NCBI GenBank assembly: GCA_977006965.1
Contig: OZ345375.1
Location: 1,612,001 to 1,676,000 of the forward strand
Direction: 5' to 3'
Length of the DNA stretch: 64,000 nt
Source: Phymatolithon calcareum
Taxonomy: Eukaryota; Rhodophyta; Florideophyceae; Hapalidiales
Positions 1 to 10,280 of the stretch are shown here, in pieces. The notes below the pieces were generated by a model. It had not been told where the DNA came from. It saw only the letters and a list, made by a program, of their open reading frames with translations, and ran no database searches. The first letter of the stretch is position 1, and each line of letters opens with the position of its first letter. Position numbers and translations under genes: made by a program.

Positions 1-1420
1 CTATAGCAATAGTATGGATTGCCCGCAGAGAATGCGCAGAGGACGCCAGAACGAATCGTGAGTCACCGACTTTAAAAAGTTCCATTAGAAAACCTGTCGC
101 CACAGAATGCAAACTGACTTCCTCGCTTGCATTCCAGAAAGTATCCTCATCATCTCCAGGACTGTTGCTATCTGACGCCGCCACGCCTTGCCTTACCACT
201 CGCCGCTTGTAGTTCAGGCGCACAGAGAGACCAGGGAATCGAGTTTCCATTTCAGATAGGGCTTTCACATTGGCGTCATCCGTCGCATCATACACGATTC
301 GCGCTGTCTGATACCTCGCCTTGTTCATGCTTGCCGTACTCGCTTGCTGTATGTTCCACATACCTTCAACTGCTCCATCAGCATCCTCAACCGTATGGTG
401 ATCGCTCAGTACAATTTCGAACCCCGCCTCTCTTGCCAGCTCCACCGAGTCAAAGTCACTTATCTTTTGCACTAAGAATAGCAGACATGAGTACAAGTAC
501 GCGCGCCCATCGACCCGTCGATAGTTCAACCAAGACATTAAGATCGCGCGCATGTTCTTAATCGCGCAGACCTCCGGAGCATCTTTGTCAAGTTTACGCT
601 TCTTAGCAGTGCTGGTAACTTCGTCCTCAGTGGACGGATTGGAGTGTTCTGGCTTCGATTCCATCTTGTCAAACACGCGATCTACAATTTCTACAGCACG
701 AGCTGGCGTGTTGAGACTGAGAAGCCACATCGGGGCACTGTAATCGTCTTCTTCTGCTACTTCCTTTCGCGTGCCGTTCATTGACATTGGAGGATCGGCA
801 GTCAGAACCTTGGTCCTTGCGTATGAAAGCATCGTCAATATAGACCTCCTTAACCAAACACTCCATATAGCCGCAGAGCTTGTCTGGAGTTTCATCTTGC
901 GCTTCTCGCCTGGCATAACTGCAAACATGGCTGTCTCGATACCAGACGCGGATGATGCCAATGTTAGACTTCGGCTCAGCTTAGTGCGCACGTCGTCATT
1001 CAACCAATGCCTCGCGCCATTAACTCTTCCGCCCATGCTTGCAACAACTATAGCAAGCAGCCATTCAAGCAGCGGGATAACACCTCGACGGTTGTTCACA
1101 CAAATCTTCTTCACCTGTGGCGAGTCAGCCGTGACTGTCTGCGAGGCCCGTTTTCTCACAACAGGGTCTGCTGGTCGACTTCCGTCATGCACGCTTTCTG
1201 CCGTTCGTGCAGCGAGACGAGTCACGACCCTGTCCGCAACGCCATCTAGGAGTGAGTCGAGTTTAGACTCAATCTTCTCCATGATCCTTCCTTCTTGTGC
1301 ACTAAGGCCTTGTTTAACCTCTTCCATAATATCGTTCTTGGCCTGGTCGAAAACTCCGATGACGAGCCCGCCTGAACCATTAGGTGGGCTACCGCCACTC
1401 TCTTGCGCTGTGTCTCTCAT
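1..1420 (-). CDS. Unrecognised protein, partial at left edge (about 473 codons open)
   Basis: Reading the minus strand from the ATG at 1420-1418, I followed every codon to the window edge and met no stop, so the frame stays open for about 473 codons and continues beyond base 1. The N-terminus is MRDTAQESGGSPPNGSGG, followed by a charged, probably helical stretch (EEVKQGLSAQEGRIMEKIES) at about residues 33-52. A basic KKRK motif lies near residue 273 and could be a nuclear signal. The C-terminal visible part is mixed alpha/beta-like with several Trp residues. I recognise no domain. A frame this long without a stop is very unlikely by chance. Plus-strand frames over the same bases are shadows. 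It could be a lineage-specific gene or the protein of a poorly known mobile element. The true C-terminus is outside the window. Confidence 0.7.
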   Translation of the reverse strand, partial: MRDTAQESGGSPPNGSGGLVIGVFDQAKNDIMEEVKQGLSAQEGRIMEKIESKLDSLLDGVADRVVTRLAARTAESVHDGSRPADPVVRKRASQTVTADSPQVKKICVNNRRGVIPLLEWLLAIVVASMGGRVNGARHWLNDDVRTKLSRSLTLASSASGIETAMFAVMPGEKRKMKLQTSSAAIWSVWLRRSILTMLSYARTKVLTADPPMSMNGTRKEVAEEDDYSAPMWLLSLNTPARAVEIVDRVFDKMESKPEHSNPSTEDEVTSTAKKRKLDKDAPEVCAIKNMRAILMSWLNYRRVDGRAYLYSCLLFLVQKISDFDSVELAREAGFEIVLSDHHTVEDADGAVEGMWNIQQASTASMNKARYQTARIVYDATDDANVKALSEMETRFPGLSVRLNYKRRVVRQGVAASDSNSPGDDEDTFWNASEEVSLHSVATGFLMELFKVGDSRFVLASSAHSLRAIHTIAI

Positions 1421-2170
1421 TTCAATGTCGGCGAAGATGGATAGACGATACAAGTGAATTGTGTGCGCGCAGGTAAAACAGCTTTGAATTCACTCCAAGG
1501 AGTCAATGCGACGGAATGGAAAAGCTCGATAGAACGGGACTAGCTGGAATCGACTGATTCCATATATTTCGATTTTCCCGCCTCTTCAATCTCTTGCACA
1601 GAGCAATGCATCACACTACCTCTGCGCTCTGAATTTGAAACACATCCATTGAGCAATTTCGTGTCAAAGACTAATTTGTCTTTGAAACGAGATCGGTCTT
1701 GGATGCAGTACACAGGGAACAACAATGCTGTCCTTCGCTTTATCTGAAACACACTTTGCCATATCAAACAAACCCTAGAAACGACGTTTCGTTACTATTT
1801 CAGCCCTGCAACGCGCCGCCGAGGATTCTTCTTGTGCAGAGAAGACCACAACACCATGGCCTTGAGCAGACCCAACTGTGTTAGAGTAGCATTAGCTCAC
1901 TGACGACAGCAGCAGCACATTGGCGCAAGGATTTCCCGTGCGAGATCGTAGCCGGCACCGAGCACACGAGACTGCTGGACCCCGGTATGCTATGATCTGG
2001 ATTGCGAATAACAAACGTGAGCCCCACATTTCCAACTCCATGCGCTCTTCGAACATTCCCCCGCTTTCGCAACTGACTTTCTTTATCTTCGACTTCGTTC
2101 GGAATAGGATCCTTGTGATGCCGTTTGGAGAACCGTTCACGTGTCCACTGCAGCCTTTCCTGGGGCTTGT
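1421..2170. other. Gene-free stretch
   Basis: Only short, mutually shadowing frames are present, with no domain, repeat or RNA signature I can support. The part next to 1420 must hold the promoter and 5' UTR of the minus-strand gene at the left edge. Confidence 0.4.
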
Positions 2171-2450
2171 ATGAAGCAGATTTCAGGTTCGTCCTATGTC
2201 CCCAACATGTCTGCGGATTCGCATGCTACCCTGTTACAGGACTTCACACTGACACAACTTTCACATGATCTTTGTCCGCAATGGAAAGCTATGGCGGATC
2301 TTCCGAGGAGCACCGATGTAAGTTTTCCTATCCATGCCCTCCGTTTGCATAGCCCTCCAGATTTAACATTAATCCGTATTTTCTGTGTGTATGCAGCTGA
2401 GACCACCGCATTACTATAGTCATGACGATCTACCATGCCGGTGTCACTGA
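2171..2450 (+). other. Possible tiny two-exon gene (speculative)
   Basis: A short frame starts at the ATG at 2171 and meets a consensus donor GTAAGT at 2318. A pyrimidine-rich stretch ending TATGCAG follows at 2396. Removing 2318-2396 (79 nt) joins two codon-phase exons into a 66-residue frame ending at 2450. The predicted product shows no domain. Donor and acceptor match consensus, but introns are rare in this window and the peptide is short, so this may be chance. Confidence 0.18.
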
Positions 2451-2849
2451 CCATCGTCGTGGACGAATGTTTGCGGTGTTATCTTAGTCCACTACCATAC
2501 ATTTGTATCTTCATGTCCTATGTATATTTGAATGCCGTCAGAAAGTGATGCTCTTTTTCGTAAACTAATCATCTCTTCAGTTCTCAGTAAAGCGATAAAA
2601 CAATCAATCTACCCCCATGTGCAATACCAAAAAGGTGCAGAGAGCGGCAGCTCTTCAAATCCTGCCTCCAGGTGACATGAGTGTGGATAATAATGGCGAT
2701 GCGATTTGACATAAGCGACGAGGTACCACGGTCGATGCGAGGGAGGATGGATGACTGCTCCTACGGGTGGTTATACTGTAGATACCAGATAACCATATCG
2801 GCGCGATAATAAAAGTCTTGTAATGTGCAATATCAACAACACTATCAAC

Positions 2850-3003
2850 GGCGATAGGATTTTGATGTCTCATTGATAGGGAAAATCCTCTCCGTTAACT
2901 TTTGTGTCCTATCACTGCGATATGGTGTTATATATGAAAAATCCTATCGATTGCGGCAATCATTGCTCTATCATAACGTATTATCAAAATGGCCCGCGAT
3001 AGG
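2850..3003. repeat. Cluster of GATAGG/CCTATC motifs with an inverted pair
   Basis: Several copies of GATAGG or its complement occur within about 150 bp. An inverted pair (CGATAGGATTTT near 2852-2865 and AAAAATCCTATCG near 2938-2950) gives the outline of a MITE-like or foldback element. The spacing is irregular and I cannot define flanking target duplications. Confidence 0.3.
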
Positions 3004-3109
3004 ACGCTATGCGTCTGCAGTGCAAAAACATGGCGTGCACGCCAGATTCTGCAGCCGGGTTAAATCATTTGGCTGACACTGGTCTTGGCGGTTTCCGCTA
3101 CAACTCCCG

Positions 3110-3157
3110 AGCTGTTGAGCCAGATGAAGAATTAATTCTTCGTCTGGCTGAACAGCT
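3110..3157. repeat. Palindrome, 24-bp arms, no loop
   Basis: The arms 3110-3133 and 3134-3157 are complementary with three mismatches, centred on AAGAATTAATTCTT. A second small hairpin (GATCTCGG/CCGAGATC, 3159-3178) follows directly. Confidence 0.8.
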
Positions 3158-3179
3158 TGATCTCGGAATGCCGAGATCC

Positions 3180-5664
3180 AAACCTAGCTGCATTTTAATC
3201 GGGGGCATTCCCTCCGGTTGGTTTTACCCCTACAGCTGTACAGTGCACTGCTGTGATTCCTGACGCTTTTTCGTTGCATGTTGAGATTTGTAATAGAAGA
3301 ATAAGAAGAGAGCCACAATAAAGAAAGAAAAAATAGAGAGAAGCGGCGACTTTGTCAACAATTATAAAAGTGGAAGAAAGAGACGCGACTACACTTGAGA
3401 TCATGTGGGATGGGGACTACAAACCCTCAGATATACATAGCACTGCGGCTTCTTCCTTCGCAGGAGGATGTGCACGCAACGTGAAGAAATAAGGCGTCAT
3501 GGGCGAGGCTTCTATAGGTCTGACGGAGGGTTTGCCTCGCAGTTTCGAGGGAAAGAGACACTACCTCCAGCGTACGTTACGCACACCCCCCAATCGTTCA
3601 GCACTTCCCAGTGCGGCTATTGGCCATGTCGGTGTATCACGACAAATTATTCGTGTCTTTCACAGTCGATTACAGGGTGGCATCTTCCATCTTTTGATTC
3701 GAGGTCTTGCATTTTTCTGTGGTAAAATAGAAAAAACACATTTGGCTTGTTTCTTCTAAAAAATAATGGAGCTAGTATTAGTATGAACGGCGATAGATAT
3801 ACAACCACTTCTTAACGTTGCGAGGCCGAGTTAAATTCTTTGACGCCTAATTTTTCGAAATTTGGCGGGAAACTCGCGGATTCTGGGCACGTTGAATCGC
3901 GCTTTCCCATGCTTTTCTCCGTCAGAAATATAAATCTACCTCCGTCGAAAAACGCACTTCAGCCTTGCACGACCATTAACATTTCTATCGTTCCGTACCT
4001 CCCAGCTCTGCCTTCCTCCGCCAGGCCGCTTATCACATGCGCCAACTCAAACACCACACGCAGTAACCCAACCACTCCAGCTGTCTCGCGGTTCACGCGC
4101 GCAGCTCATGCGAAAATGCACCTTCCATAGAAGAACTGCGCCATGCATCGCATGACCTCACCGCAACGCTCATCTCCGCTATGTTGCATATGACTCGGTC
4201 TCCAGTTCTCCCTCTCGCGGAGTTTAATCTTTTGCAAGCTTCAAGGTGAAACAAAGCCATTTATTTCGGTGGCAAATTCGTTTCATCATATCTAATGCAT
4301 TGTAAGAGCACTGCAGTATCTTCAGACTGCATGCGCGCAAAAACAGGGGATACCCCACAAACATCTCGATTTGTTCTGTAAACGCGACAAGGATCTGACT
4401 TGCTTTGGCTTATCCGAATTCTCATTTTACTTCTAGCTGCAAATTACGTGATCGTGCTCGTAAGTCAAGCCATGTATGAGAAGCGATTGCAGAACACAAT
4501 TCTCACCCACGCCGTACTTTGCCAGAGTTCAACAGTGCTGTTGCTGTTCACGCAAACAGATGCAAAGCGTTTCTAAACAAAGCCATCTCTGCGATCTGCA
4601 CATTCATTGCAAGTACGACCCCAAACCTTCAATTTTCGTGTCTTCCCTCGATTGCATAATTCTGATTATGTCCATTGTCGTATCAGTTAGCCTTGTCACT
4701 TCTTCGGATGTATTATTTCGCAATGAAGGCACCAGCAATGGCGAAGACCTACATGCGAGGTGGACTTTTTCGGTGACATGAGGAATGTATATCATCATGG
4801 TGATAATGTCAGCTGTGTGATATCCTGTCGTGCACTTTCTACGCATTCAATCCCTTTCTCTCTAATGTTCAAGTGCATTCCACGGCAGTCATCGCTCTGC
4901 GAAGCATCATCTGCACAACGTTTCGTCCACTACGTCTGCTTCGGACCATATCTTGTTTTGTGTTGGAGGAGAGCAGCACTGTTCATGTGCTTCAAGACAT
5001 TTCGACAGAGCTGCAAGCTTCCGTAGAATGACGTCAACATGCGAAATGGTCTTCTTCGTCACCTCTGCAATGGGATACTCACTTCGACTGCCGCTGCTCG
5101 TAATGCATCTGAGTAAGCCATGAAACAGCTACGACCACGAAATATTTCACGCTTTCGCACCGTCATCAAAGATGCATAATGCATCGCTGTCGTCAGTGCA
5201 AAAGCGTGACATATTTCGATAGAGGCCGGGCCAGGCTCTCGGGAATGATTTGCGACTTGCTGCGTCCCAGATGTTAAGACGCCGGTCCATATTTCGTGTC
5301 TGCAAAGTTGCATGCTCGCAGATACTTGATATGGCATGACTGCCACAGGAGTAATAATTCACGTCTACTCACGACCGCCACCCTTCACGCCAAATCTATG
5401 CAGGGTGCCGGCGTGCGTAGCCCGCGTCGTTTCGCGATCCAAAAGGCACCTGCTCTGCAAAGCGATTGGCCACACTTCCGCCATCGTATGACCTGCCCAG
5501 ACAACATTGGCCCGTTTGTCGACACGACTCATCGTGTGACAGATGAAAACACGCGTCCCATTGCATCGCCATAGATATCCAGCAATGAACGGTTCCCAAC
5601 TTTTCCAAGCCCGCGCGACTGCTTTAATACTGCGCCGACGTCGCGTACACATCCACTTTCCTCA
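3180..5664. other. Gene-free stretch
   Basis: No convincing gene. A CAATAAAGAAAGAAA stretch near 3318 resembles the tail after the LINE remnant near 19335 and may be an old retroelement 3' end. Frames near 3499-3759 and 3840-4130 are short, give no recognisable domain, and I do not call them. The last few hundred bases hold the promoter of the gene starting at 5665/5686. Confidence 0.4.
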
Positions 5665-6627
5665 ATGCCGTTTCAGGGAACCACAATGTCGTCCGCCGTC
5701 CTCTTACCGTCCGCCCCTTACCCGCCTCCTGTCAAGTGCATTCGCACGAACGCATTGCAAATCATATCCCGTGATGGACCTTTCTTCTCCGCGCTCACCG
5801 ACGACGCCCTGTTCGTATTGCTCTCTCATCTATCCCTCCCGTCATTACACGCGCTCCTATCCGCGCTCCCGACTCGCATAGCTCCTTTTCTGTCTCCGCT
5901 ACTGCGTCAATTTGATGGCCTCGACCTTCTGCGTCGTGCAGAAGTGCTCTGGGCCTTGCGACAATCGCCGCCAAACGTGCCACTCATATCTTTCATTCTC
6001 TTTCTCCCGGGAACAGCCGCGCTTCCTGCCGACACATTCCATCCTCTGAAATCGCTGTACGCGGATGCCGCTCTCGCGCACTCGTTGGACCCTGGGCCTG
6101 TGTTGCAGCTAGCGCGTGCGTATGTGGCGGGCGGTGGATGTGCAGCGGGACTTGCCGATGGGGCGCATGTTCTGTCTGATTCTTCCGTGCGGCTCATTGC
6201 CGCGGTCGTTGACGGCATTCGTGGTACTGCGCTCCCCACCCTTGCCGTAGCGCTTCTGCTCCGCGGTCGCACCGCTGTTGTGCACACTCTACTTCATGCA
6301 CATCCTTGGCTTACCGTTGCTGACGGGTTGAAAGCAGATTGCGCACTATGTAAGGGGCGGCATTCGCTTTTGCATATCGCGGCGGAAATTGGCGATCTTG
6401 GTATTGTGCGCGCCGTTATTACGGCCGGTGGAGTGGCCGTTTTTAGAGAACGCGATTGTGCTGGGGAGAGCGCGCTTGCCGTTGCTGTCCGACATGGACA
6501 GTGCGCGGTTGTGCAGGAGCTTGTTCGTGCAGGGGCAGAGGTGAGGGAACTTGTCGGCTGTGCCAACAGGTCAGGTATGGTCAGTGCTGATGAGGTTTGG
6601 TTCAAGCCTGTTGTCGACGTCGATTGA
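5665..6627 (+). CDS. F-box-like / ankyrin-repeat protein
   Basis: This single-exon frame of 320 codons has a second in-frame ATG at 5686 (MSSAVLLPS), which is an equally plausible start. Near residues 40-80 a Leu-rich segment (ALTDDALFVLLSHLSLPSLH) resembles an F-box, which would dock the protein on Skp1 of an SCF ubiquitin ligase. At about residues 228-295, two ankyrin-like repeats (HSLLHIAAEIGDLGIVRAVI; ESALAVAVRHGQCAVVQELV) follow a CALC pair. The middle is Ala/Leu-rich and helical. Ankyrin assignment is firm from the A-A-x-x-G-x motifs. The F-box is a weaker reading. A role as a substrate adaptor is inference. It converges on the carrier gene that ends at 6779, with about 150 bp between the stops. 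Codon use is GC-rich, as in the neighbouring island genes. Confidence 0.8.
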   Translation: MPFQGTTMSSAVLLPSAPYPPPVKCIRTNALQIISRDGPFFSALTDDALFVLLSHLSLPSLHALLSALPTRIAPFLSPLLRQFDGLDLLRRAEVLWALRQSPPNVPLISFILFLPGTAALPADTFHPLKSLYADAALAHSLDPGPVLQLARAYVAGGGCAAGLADGAHVLSDSSVRLIAAVVDGIRGTALPTLAVALLLRGRTAVVHTLLHAHPWLTVADGLKADCALCKGRHSLLHIAAEIGDLGIVRAVITAGGVAVFRERDCAGESALAVAVRHGQCAVVQELVRAGAEVRELVGCANRSGMVSADEVWFKPVVDVD

Positions 6628-6778
6628 AACGAATACTGCGCTATGTCTGGCTCCGATTTTGTTTTCACCAATCTGTGAATACCGAGCCGTAGTACCTTAT
6701 GTACCGGATACACAACCTCACAAAACTTCTTAACTACCTTACATACTTTAACAATAAATTGCCGCTTGCTCTTCCTTC

Positions 6779-7756
6779 TCACGCGTTGCTCTTCGGCACC
6801 AGCTTTTTCTCAAACACAGCAATCATATGCTGCGCCACAGTGAAACTAAACACTAGTTTCGGTCCCACCACCAAAATCTTCGGCAACAAACCCTTAAACA
6901 GGGCTCCAGCACCCTCAGTACGCAGCATATTTCGCAAAATTGAGAACCCACTCTCGCTACTTCCAAAGTCTCGCGCTTGAATTCGCGTCTTCACCACATC
7001 GAGCGGGCTCGCCACAGTAATACTCGCCACACCTCCCGCACAAGAGGCCACAAAGTTCTGCCCCAAACTCGCATCATTAAAATTCTCCAATCCATACACC
7101 CTGCTCTTCACGACCGCGGAAGCTCCGAATAGTGCGAACGATCCAGGCGCATTGCGCGCCGCCGTCCATCCAGCGCCTCGATACAGCCCGGACAATTTCT
7201 CAGTGCGCAAAATCTGTATCAATCCGCGTCCGCGCAGAGCCTCGGGGTTATTCTGCGACTTAATCTTGAGCACGTCGAGCGGCAGCAACACGATCTCGCC
7301 GACGCCGACGATCGCACCCGCCACCGCATGTGTCAGCATTTTCGCCTTCTGCTTGTCGCCGCCTGTGACAGAGAGCGCGCGATCGCCTTGCGTTCTGCTG
7401 AGATATTCGCGCACGAACGGCTGACCGCCAAACTTGTAAACTCGTTGCAAGATCTTGTAACCGGCCGCGAAGGAAAGACCAGGAAAGAGAGAGATGTAAC
7501 GTCGAAATAGTGATGGCTCGCTGTAGGCTTCGCGCAGAACGACCCGAGAGTAGCCGTCCATGGCGGCGGTGAAGGAAGTACCGGGTGTGCGCACGGTGCC
7601 CGCATGGTTCATTAGCCGCTTCGCGACGGTGTCTACTGGGTGGAAACCGAAGAGCTCGACCACGCCGGCTGTGGCGCTTCCAGCTACGCGAGCGGTACGC
7701 ACTGCAGTCGCGCTCGCCTCCAATGAATCTGACTTTTGCCCCATTGGTGCACCCAT
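6779..7756 (-). CDS. GGC1: Mitochondrial GTP/GDP carrier (GGC1/YHM1-like)
   Basis: This 325-residue protein has the three-fold solute-carrier build of the inner mitochondrial membrane carrier family. Carrier signatures occur at HPVDTVAKR (39-47), LPLDVLKIK (158-166) and SPLDVVKTR (250-257). Between them are FPGLSFAAGYKILQRVYKFG, RNAPGSFALFG and GPKLVFSFTVAQ, which closely match what I know of yeast Ggc1. That includes the atypical first signature, where the usual basic residue is shifted. Known Ggc1 exchanges GTP for GDP across the inner membrane and affects iron homeostasis. Substrate here is inferred from the match. Length is normal for the family and there is no cleavable presequence, as usual. 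The start MGAPMGQKSD leaves a normal N-terminal tail before helix 1. It sits head-to-tail with the polymerase alpha subunit gene. Confidence 0.9.
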   Translation of the reverse strand: MGAPMGQKSDSLEASATAVRTARVAGSATAGVVELFGFHPVDTVAKRLMNHAGTVRTPGTSFTAAMDGYSRVVLREAYSEPSLFRRYISLFPGLSFAAGYKILQRVYKFGGQPFVREYLSRTQGDRALSVTGGDKQKAKMLTHAVAGAIVGVGEIVLLPLDVLKIKSQNNPEALRGRGLIQILRTEKLSGLYRGAGWTAARNAPGSFALFGASAVVKSRVYGLENFNDASLGQNFVASCAGGVASITVASPLDVVKTRIQARDFGSSESGFSILRNMLRTEGAGALFKGLLPKILVVGPKLVFSFTVAQHMIAVFEKKLVPKSNA

Positions 7757-8054
7757 GGTGTGAAGGATGCCGGGCGGGGAGGACGAAGACTGTGGGCGGC
7801 GACTCTGCGACTGCTTTCCCGGCGAGCCGTGTGACGATATGGACGGCGTCCATGTCCAAAATAGAGCTACGCTATAATTTAATTGAAAAAGTGGTTGTCA
7901 TAGCGAGCACGAACCCAACGGTCAACGACGGTCCGGCATCCGCCAATTGCAGCACGCGCTGTGTCAAAGAGAATCTGCATCAACAATCGTGGTCGATACC
8001 CGCGCAAGAGGAAGACAATAATCAATTGATCTCCGACAAGATCCTTTATAAAGC
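7757..8054. other. Intergenic: GGC1 promoter and POLA2 3' end
   Basis: About 300 bp between two minus-strand genes. It should hold the 3' UTR of the polymerase alpha subunit gene and the promoter of the carrier gene. I see no TATA box or other motif I would defend. Confidence 0.4.
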
Positions 8055-10073
8055 TCAAATTCGGACAATCTCTGCATAGCTCTTCAGCGGTATGGAAACC
8101 GCACTTCTCCTTCGCTCTCCCTTCCTCCGCATGGGGACAGTTATTTCAGCGTACGTCCCGCCCGACGATCCGCGCGTCAGAATTCCCGGATTCACCACCA
8201 ATGTGTCCGCATCGGCAATTTTTGCAAACGCTTTCAACTTGCTAGGAATGAGAAGTACATCAACCCCGGGTCCCCCGTCCGCGGTCGGCATGGCCACCCT
8301 ACTCAAATGGCTCGCGTCCAACGGCACGTTGGCCGACGGTGGGTTGGTAGGGTAAAAGCTTGTCTGTCGAATCATGTGCGATGCGATAGCACCGAATCGA
8401 TCCGGCTTATTCCAGCACAAGCAGTCCGCAGATATATCTTGCAATGCAGGTAAACTCGACATCCCAATCGTCACTTCATTTGTCCCTGTCGAATTAGACA
8501 TCCGCACTACTGCAGGATTTGCCGCCAACGTCACGTTTTCAGGCACACGTCGATCGGGAATGAACGGCGGCTGCGGAGCGACAAACTCATGATGGGCGTC
8601 TTGTAGCGCTGGTATGAGCACAAACTGTGGCGGCTTGCCACCGGACTGAGCAAATCTCTCCACGCGCGCCAGCACCCTGTCGTCGAACAGCTTTTCATAG
8701 GTCACCGGCAATTGCTCGTTTACCAATGCGTGCACATTGTCCACAAATGGACCGATGAGCACGACGACGTCGGGTGCGCTACGATCAATTACCGCACCAA
8801 GCTCGTCGAGTGGTTCATAACGCAGATTGCCGGCCGTCGTGTATGGACCGCCCGCGACAAGGATTCGCAGTACTGGTGATTCACTCTCGCCGACATCTGT
8901 CATAGCAGAATCATCTTCCTTTTTCGCGACTGGAGCCACTTCAAGCGGTATGGCGTTGTCGTGCACATCGGACACATCCATGATACGTCCATTTGTATTA
9001 ACACCCTCCACTGCGAGTACCATGCCAGGGTGCAGGAAGAGTTGCTTCTTCGCACCGCGTATTCTTCCCAAGTTCAATCGCAGAATGTGTCCGTCCACGC
9101 TCTCCAGCATTACTGAATTGGAATTGATGCGCCCTACACCACCTCCGTCTGTCTCGTCCAGCTCGACGCGTACGCGCCCGACGGCAAGCACTGTGTCGGA
9201 ACTCGGGGTGTAAAATACGGACGGGGCGCACGGGGGGAGATCCACGCCATCGGGAAGCGCAGCCTTGGCACGCGCAAGCACCCTCTCGCTAAGCTCGCGT
9301 ACCTGGGCACGCACCGCCTCAATGCGACCTGGGAGGTCGTCGTTCATGAAGCGGAAGCCATCGCGCACGGTGTATTGCTCCAGCACGTCCACTCGCGCAC
9401 CGACAACGCTGGTACCGACGCCCTTGTTCTCTGCGTTCAGCGTGGCGTCAACACGACCGACGCCAGTACGGCCCTCGAAAGCTGTATCGGCCACATCGTC
9501 ACCCGGAAGCGCGACGCCAGAGGGGTCAGCAAATAGCGGTGCGGAGCGGATGAGACCTGAGTCAGGACCTGTCCCGTTATCAAGTTCCGGCTCAGATTTC
9601 GCGCTGGTGCGCGGGGCGGTCTTGGCGCGGTGTGCGCGACCACCGCTGGAATTCGGGGGGTCATGCATCTGGGCCGACGCCGATGGGGTGTCAAAGGTAT
9701 CGTCCTCGTTGCCCGATCCGAGTAGGGCATCTGCATCCGCATAGCTGAAAAAATCGTTGACGTCAATACGCGGCGGTGGCGGGGCTGGACGATGGAGGAC
9801 ACCTCGTGCTTCGGTCTTCACCTTTGGAGTGGAGCGTTTCTTGGCTTTCTGAATTGCCGCGCCCAATTCACGCAGTTCGGCCGTGGTCGGAGGTTCGGTG
9901 CCGCGCCGGCGGGAGATAGCAAAAGCTTCCCATTTGCAATAAAATTCTGTAGCTGATAGTCCGGCATTGTTACAAATGTACTCTGCTTCGAAGAGAGTGT
10001 CTTCCTTCAGGTTTGGAAAGGCGGCCTTTAGGGCGTCCTCCATGCCAGGCTGGCTGCTGGATGGTGACGGCAT
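8055..10073 (-). CDS. POLA2: DNA polymerase alpha subunit B (Pol12/POLA2)
   Basis: This is the non-catalytic B subunit of DNA polymerase alpha-primase, which tethers polymerase and primase to the replisome. The open frame extends up to 10280, but family-like sequence begins at MPSPSSSQPGMED, so I place the start at 10073 (672 residues); the next ATG at 10043 is also possible. Residues 1-75 form the small helical N-terminal domain. About 75-230 is a low-complexity, acidic/basic linker. About 240-395 is the OB-fold part (VFYTPSSDTVLAVGRV; LHPGMVLAVEG). From about 400 the calcineurin-like phosphoesterase fold runs to the end, with GGPYTT, PDVVVLIGPFVD, PALQDAHHEF, FYPTNPPS, VDVLLIPSKL and VNPGILTRGSSGGTYAEI, all strongly family-like. 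As in other eukaryotes, the metal-binding His/Asp set is degenerate, so it is not expected to be an active phosphatase. Single exon. Confidence 0.95.
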   Translation of the reverse strand: MPSPSSSQPGMEDALKAAFPNLKEDTLFEAEYICNNAGLSATEFYCKWEAFAISRRRGTEPPTTAELRELGAAIQKAKKRSTPKVKTEARGVLHRPAPPPPRIDVNDFFSYADADALLGSGNEDDTFDTPSASAQMHDPPNSSGGRAHRAKTAPRTSAKSEPELDNGTGPDSGLIRSAPLFADPSGVALPGDDVADTAFEGRTGVGRVDATLNAENKGVGTSVVGARVDVLEQYTVRDGFRFMNDDLPGRIEAVRAQVRELSERVLARAKAALPDGVDLPPCAPSVFYTPSSDTVLAVGRVRVELDETDGGGVGRINSNSVMLESVDGHILRLNLGRIRGAKKQLFLHPGMVLAVEGVNTNGRIMDVSDVHDNAIPLEVAPVAKKEDDSAMTDVGESESPVLRILVAGGPYTTAGNLRYEPLDELGAVIDRSAPDVVVLIGPFVDNVHALVNEQLPVTYEKLFDDRVLARVERFAQSGGKPPQFVLIPALQDAHHEFVAPQPPFIPDRRVPENVTLAANPAVVRMSNSTGTNEVTIGMSSLPALQDISADCLCWNKPDRFGAIASHMIRQTSFYPTNPPSANVPLDASHLSRVAMPTADGGPGVDVLLIPSKLKAFAKIADADTLVVNPGILTRGSSGGTYAEITVPMRRKGERRRSAVSIPLKSYAEIVRI

Positions 10074-10280
10074 GCTGAATACGGATTGCTCTGCAAAACG
10101 GGATGGTTTAGAGCACTCGTTGCGAGTAAAGCATGATGCAACAGTATCTGATTTGAGGAAGCTTCTGCTATTTCCCGCCAAAATGGTGTTTCTTCTCCGC
10201 GCACTTTTATCTTGAAAAGTAATCAAAAAATATGAGCATGGTAGCAATTTTTGAATACTTTCTTTGGCATGCTCGTTCAA

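Noticed and set aside
127-1457. Several plus-strand frames of 60-228 codons
   Set aside because: They are antisense shadows of the long minus-strand frame open from 1420 to the window edge.
10074-10280. 69-residue N-terminal extension of DNA polymerase alpha subunit B
   Set aside because: Does not look like the family; homology begins after the Met at 10073, and the region is better explained as 5' UTR.
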